A stretch of DNA of 64,000 nt from Chionoecetes opilio (taxonomy: Eukaryota > Arthropoda > Malacostraca > Decapoda > Majidae), in contig JACEEZ010011893.1 in the NCBI GenBank assembly GCA_016584305.1, positions 338,326 to 402,325 on the forward strand. Reading direction: 5' to 3'. Position numbers and translations under genes: made by a program. Position 1 is the stretch's first letter, and each line of letters opens with the position of its first letter. Below the pieces are notes generated by a model. It saw nothing but the letters and a program-made list of their open reading frames with translations, was not told where the DNA came from and did no database searches. Positions 63,369-64,000 of this stretch are shown in pieces.

Positions 63369-63655
63369 CGCCTGAGTGGCTCGGTGGGTTAGGGCGTCCG
63401 GCACCATTCTGTGGTCCGGCGTTGGATCCCCGACCCCGCTCATTCCCGGGGATTTTTCCACCGACAAATTCTGGCGGTTACTGTCCTCCTTGAGCAAGGG
63501 GATGGGTGTGTGTGGTGTGTAAGGTCCCAGCATTGCCCAAAGATCGGTAATAATGAGCTCCAAGCTTGCACCGGGAGGCTGAAACTGCCGATTGCGAGTC
63601 TGACACGTGTGGACAAGACCATGGGTGAATGACACACACACACTTGATCTTTGGT
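63340..63655 (+). mobile_element. tRNA-derived SINE flanked by CA runs
   Basis: (AC)n at 63340-63368, then CGCCTGAGTGGCTCGGTGGG, an A-box-like start of a Leu/Ser-type tRNA, and GGCGTTGGATCCCCGAC as a B-box-like site, then a non-tRNA body to CACACACACAC at 63633-63643. Orientation plus. It is a different family from the tRNA-Val SINE. Confidence 0.55.
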
Positions 63656-64000
63656 AATAAGAAACACTCTCCAAAAAGGTAGATACAAAGTAGATAAAAG
63701 ATACATCAATGAAGTAATTTTTTGTCTATTCTCGAAGAAAAAAAATTGATACATATAAAATGAATATAAAAGTTGCCATGGAAACCGTTTGTGTAAATAC
63801 TGAGTTGTCATTATGTGTTTGTGTTTAGACAAAATTATATCAAACAATTAATAGAAATAAAATATATTGCATTCCATTGTGAGTGTTATTTAGAGAGAGA
63901 GAGAAAAAAACAACAACATTTAAACTTATCATGATGTAAACATCTAATGATGATGATGATGATGATGATGGCAGGTTAAACCATCAATTATTCTCCTAAA
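63656..64000. other. AT-rich right edge
   Basis: AT-rich sequence, a short (GA)n at 63893-63905 and a GAT triplet run at 63950-63970. No gene seen. Confidence 0.7.

Noticed and set aside
63411..63847. Open frames across the tRNA-derived SINE near the right edge
   Set aside because: Short and low in coding character, and they cross repeat boundaries.

Overview
This is a eukaryotic, intron- and repeat-rich window, most likely from a crustacean, probably a decapod such as a crab. The organism call is inferred from very dense dinucleotide microsatellites, tRNA-Val-derived SINEs, TTAGG-type interstitial telomere-like tracts, and one animal inositol monophosphatase gene. There is no bacterial-style gene organisation. 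Almost all long open frames in the window are low-complexity artefacts of microsatellites.

Layout. Positions 1-2450 hold a 42-bp minisatellite and microsatellites. Positions 2453-4157 hold a tRNA-derived SINE split by a foldback transposon with a 9-bp target duplication. Positions 4150-10770 look like poorly corrected long-read sequence: a noisy CA tract, homopolymers, and an indel-rich copy of the cleaner block at about 10860-14430. Two head-to-tail Helitrons lie at 14966-15947, followed by a CCA tract. Positions 17447-27641 are a large terminal-inverted-repeat DNA transposon that I read as Academ-like. It carries a decayed transposase gene and a decayed FEN/XPG-like nuclease gene, and the nuclease gene is cut by an RTE-like LINE with an 11-bp target duplication. 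Positions 27660-30890 are mostly microsatellites. A Helitron interrupted by a solo LTR lies at 30900-33370. A nearly free-standing transposase-like gene (DUF7869-like) lies at 33899-35197. A three-layer nest (foldback element, then jockey-like LINE, then hAT MITE) lies at 35600-38525.

The only recognisable host gene is inositol monophosphatase (IMPA1-like), plus strand, 39323-59310. I find the start exon, exon 2, a later exon, THREE homologous alternative versions of the next exon (52135-52286, 53017-53168, 57736-57887), and the final exon. The three versions are each exactly 152 nt, have identical intron phases and intact splice sites, and all keep the WD metal-ligand motif. They differ at the substrate-contact residue equivalent to human Glu213 (His, His, Glu). 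Since 152 is not a multiple of 3, only a transcript using exactly one of the three stays in frame. This is the signature of mutually exclusive splicing and is the main discovery candidate. The exons for the central catalytic metal-binding motifs (GEE, DPIDGT) are not visible between 42372 and 45218, so part of the locus is either missing from the assembly or deleted.

The introns of this gene hold a set of nested elements: palindromic MITEs, a TTAGG-cored inverted-repeat element, a pogo-like element with another MITE inside it, a defective piggyBac whose subterminal repeat has grown into a 44-bp minisatellite and was then hit by a solo LTR, a Helitron, a PIF/Harbinger-like remnant whose end seems to have seeded a satellite array, and several SINEs. 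Downstream are a 29-bp satellite, a mariner/pogo-like MITE and a tRNA-derived SINE.
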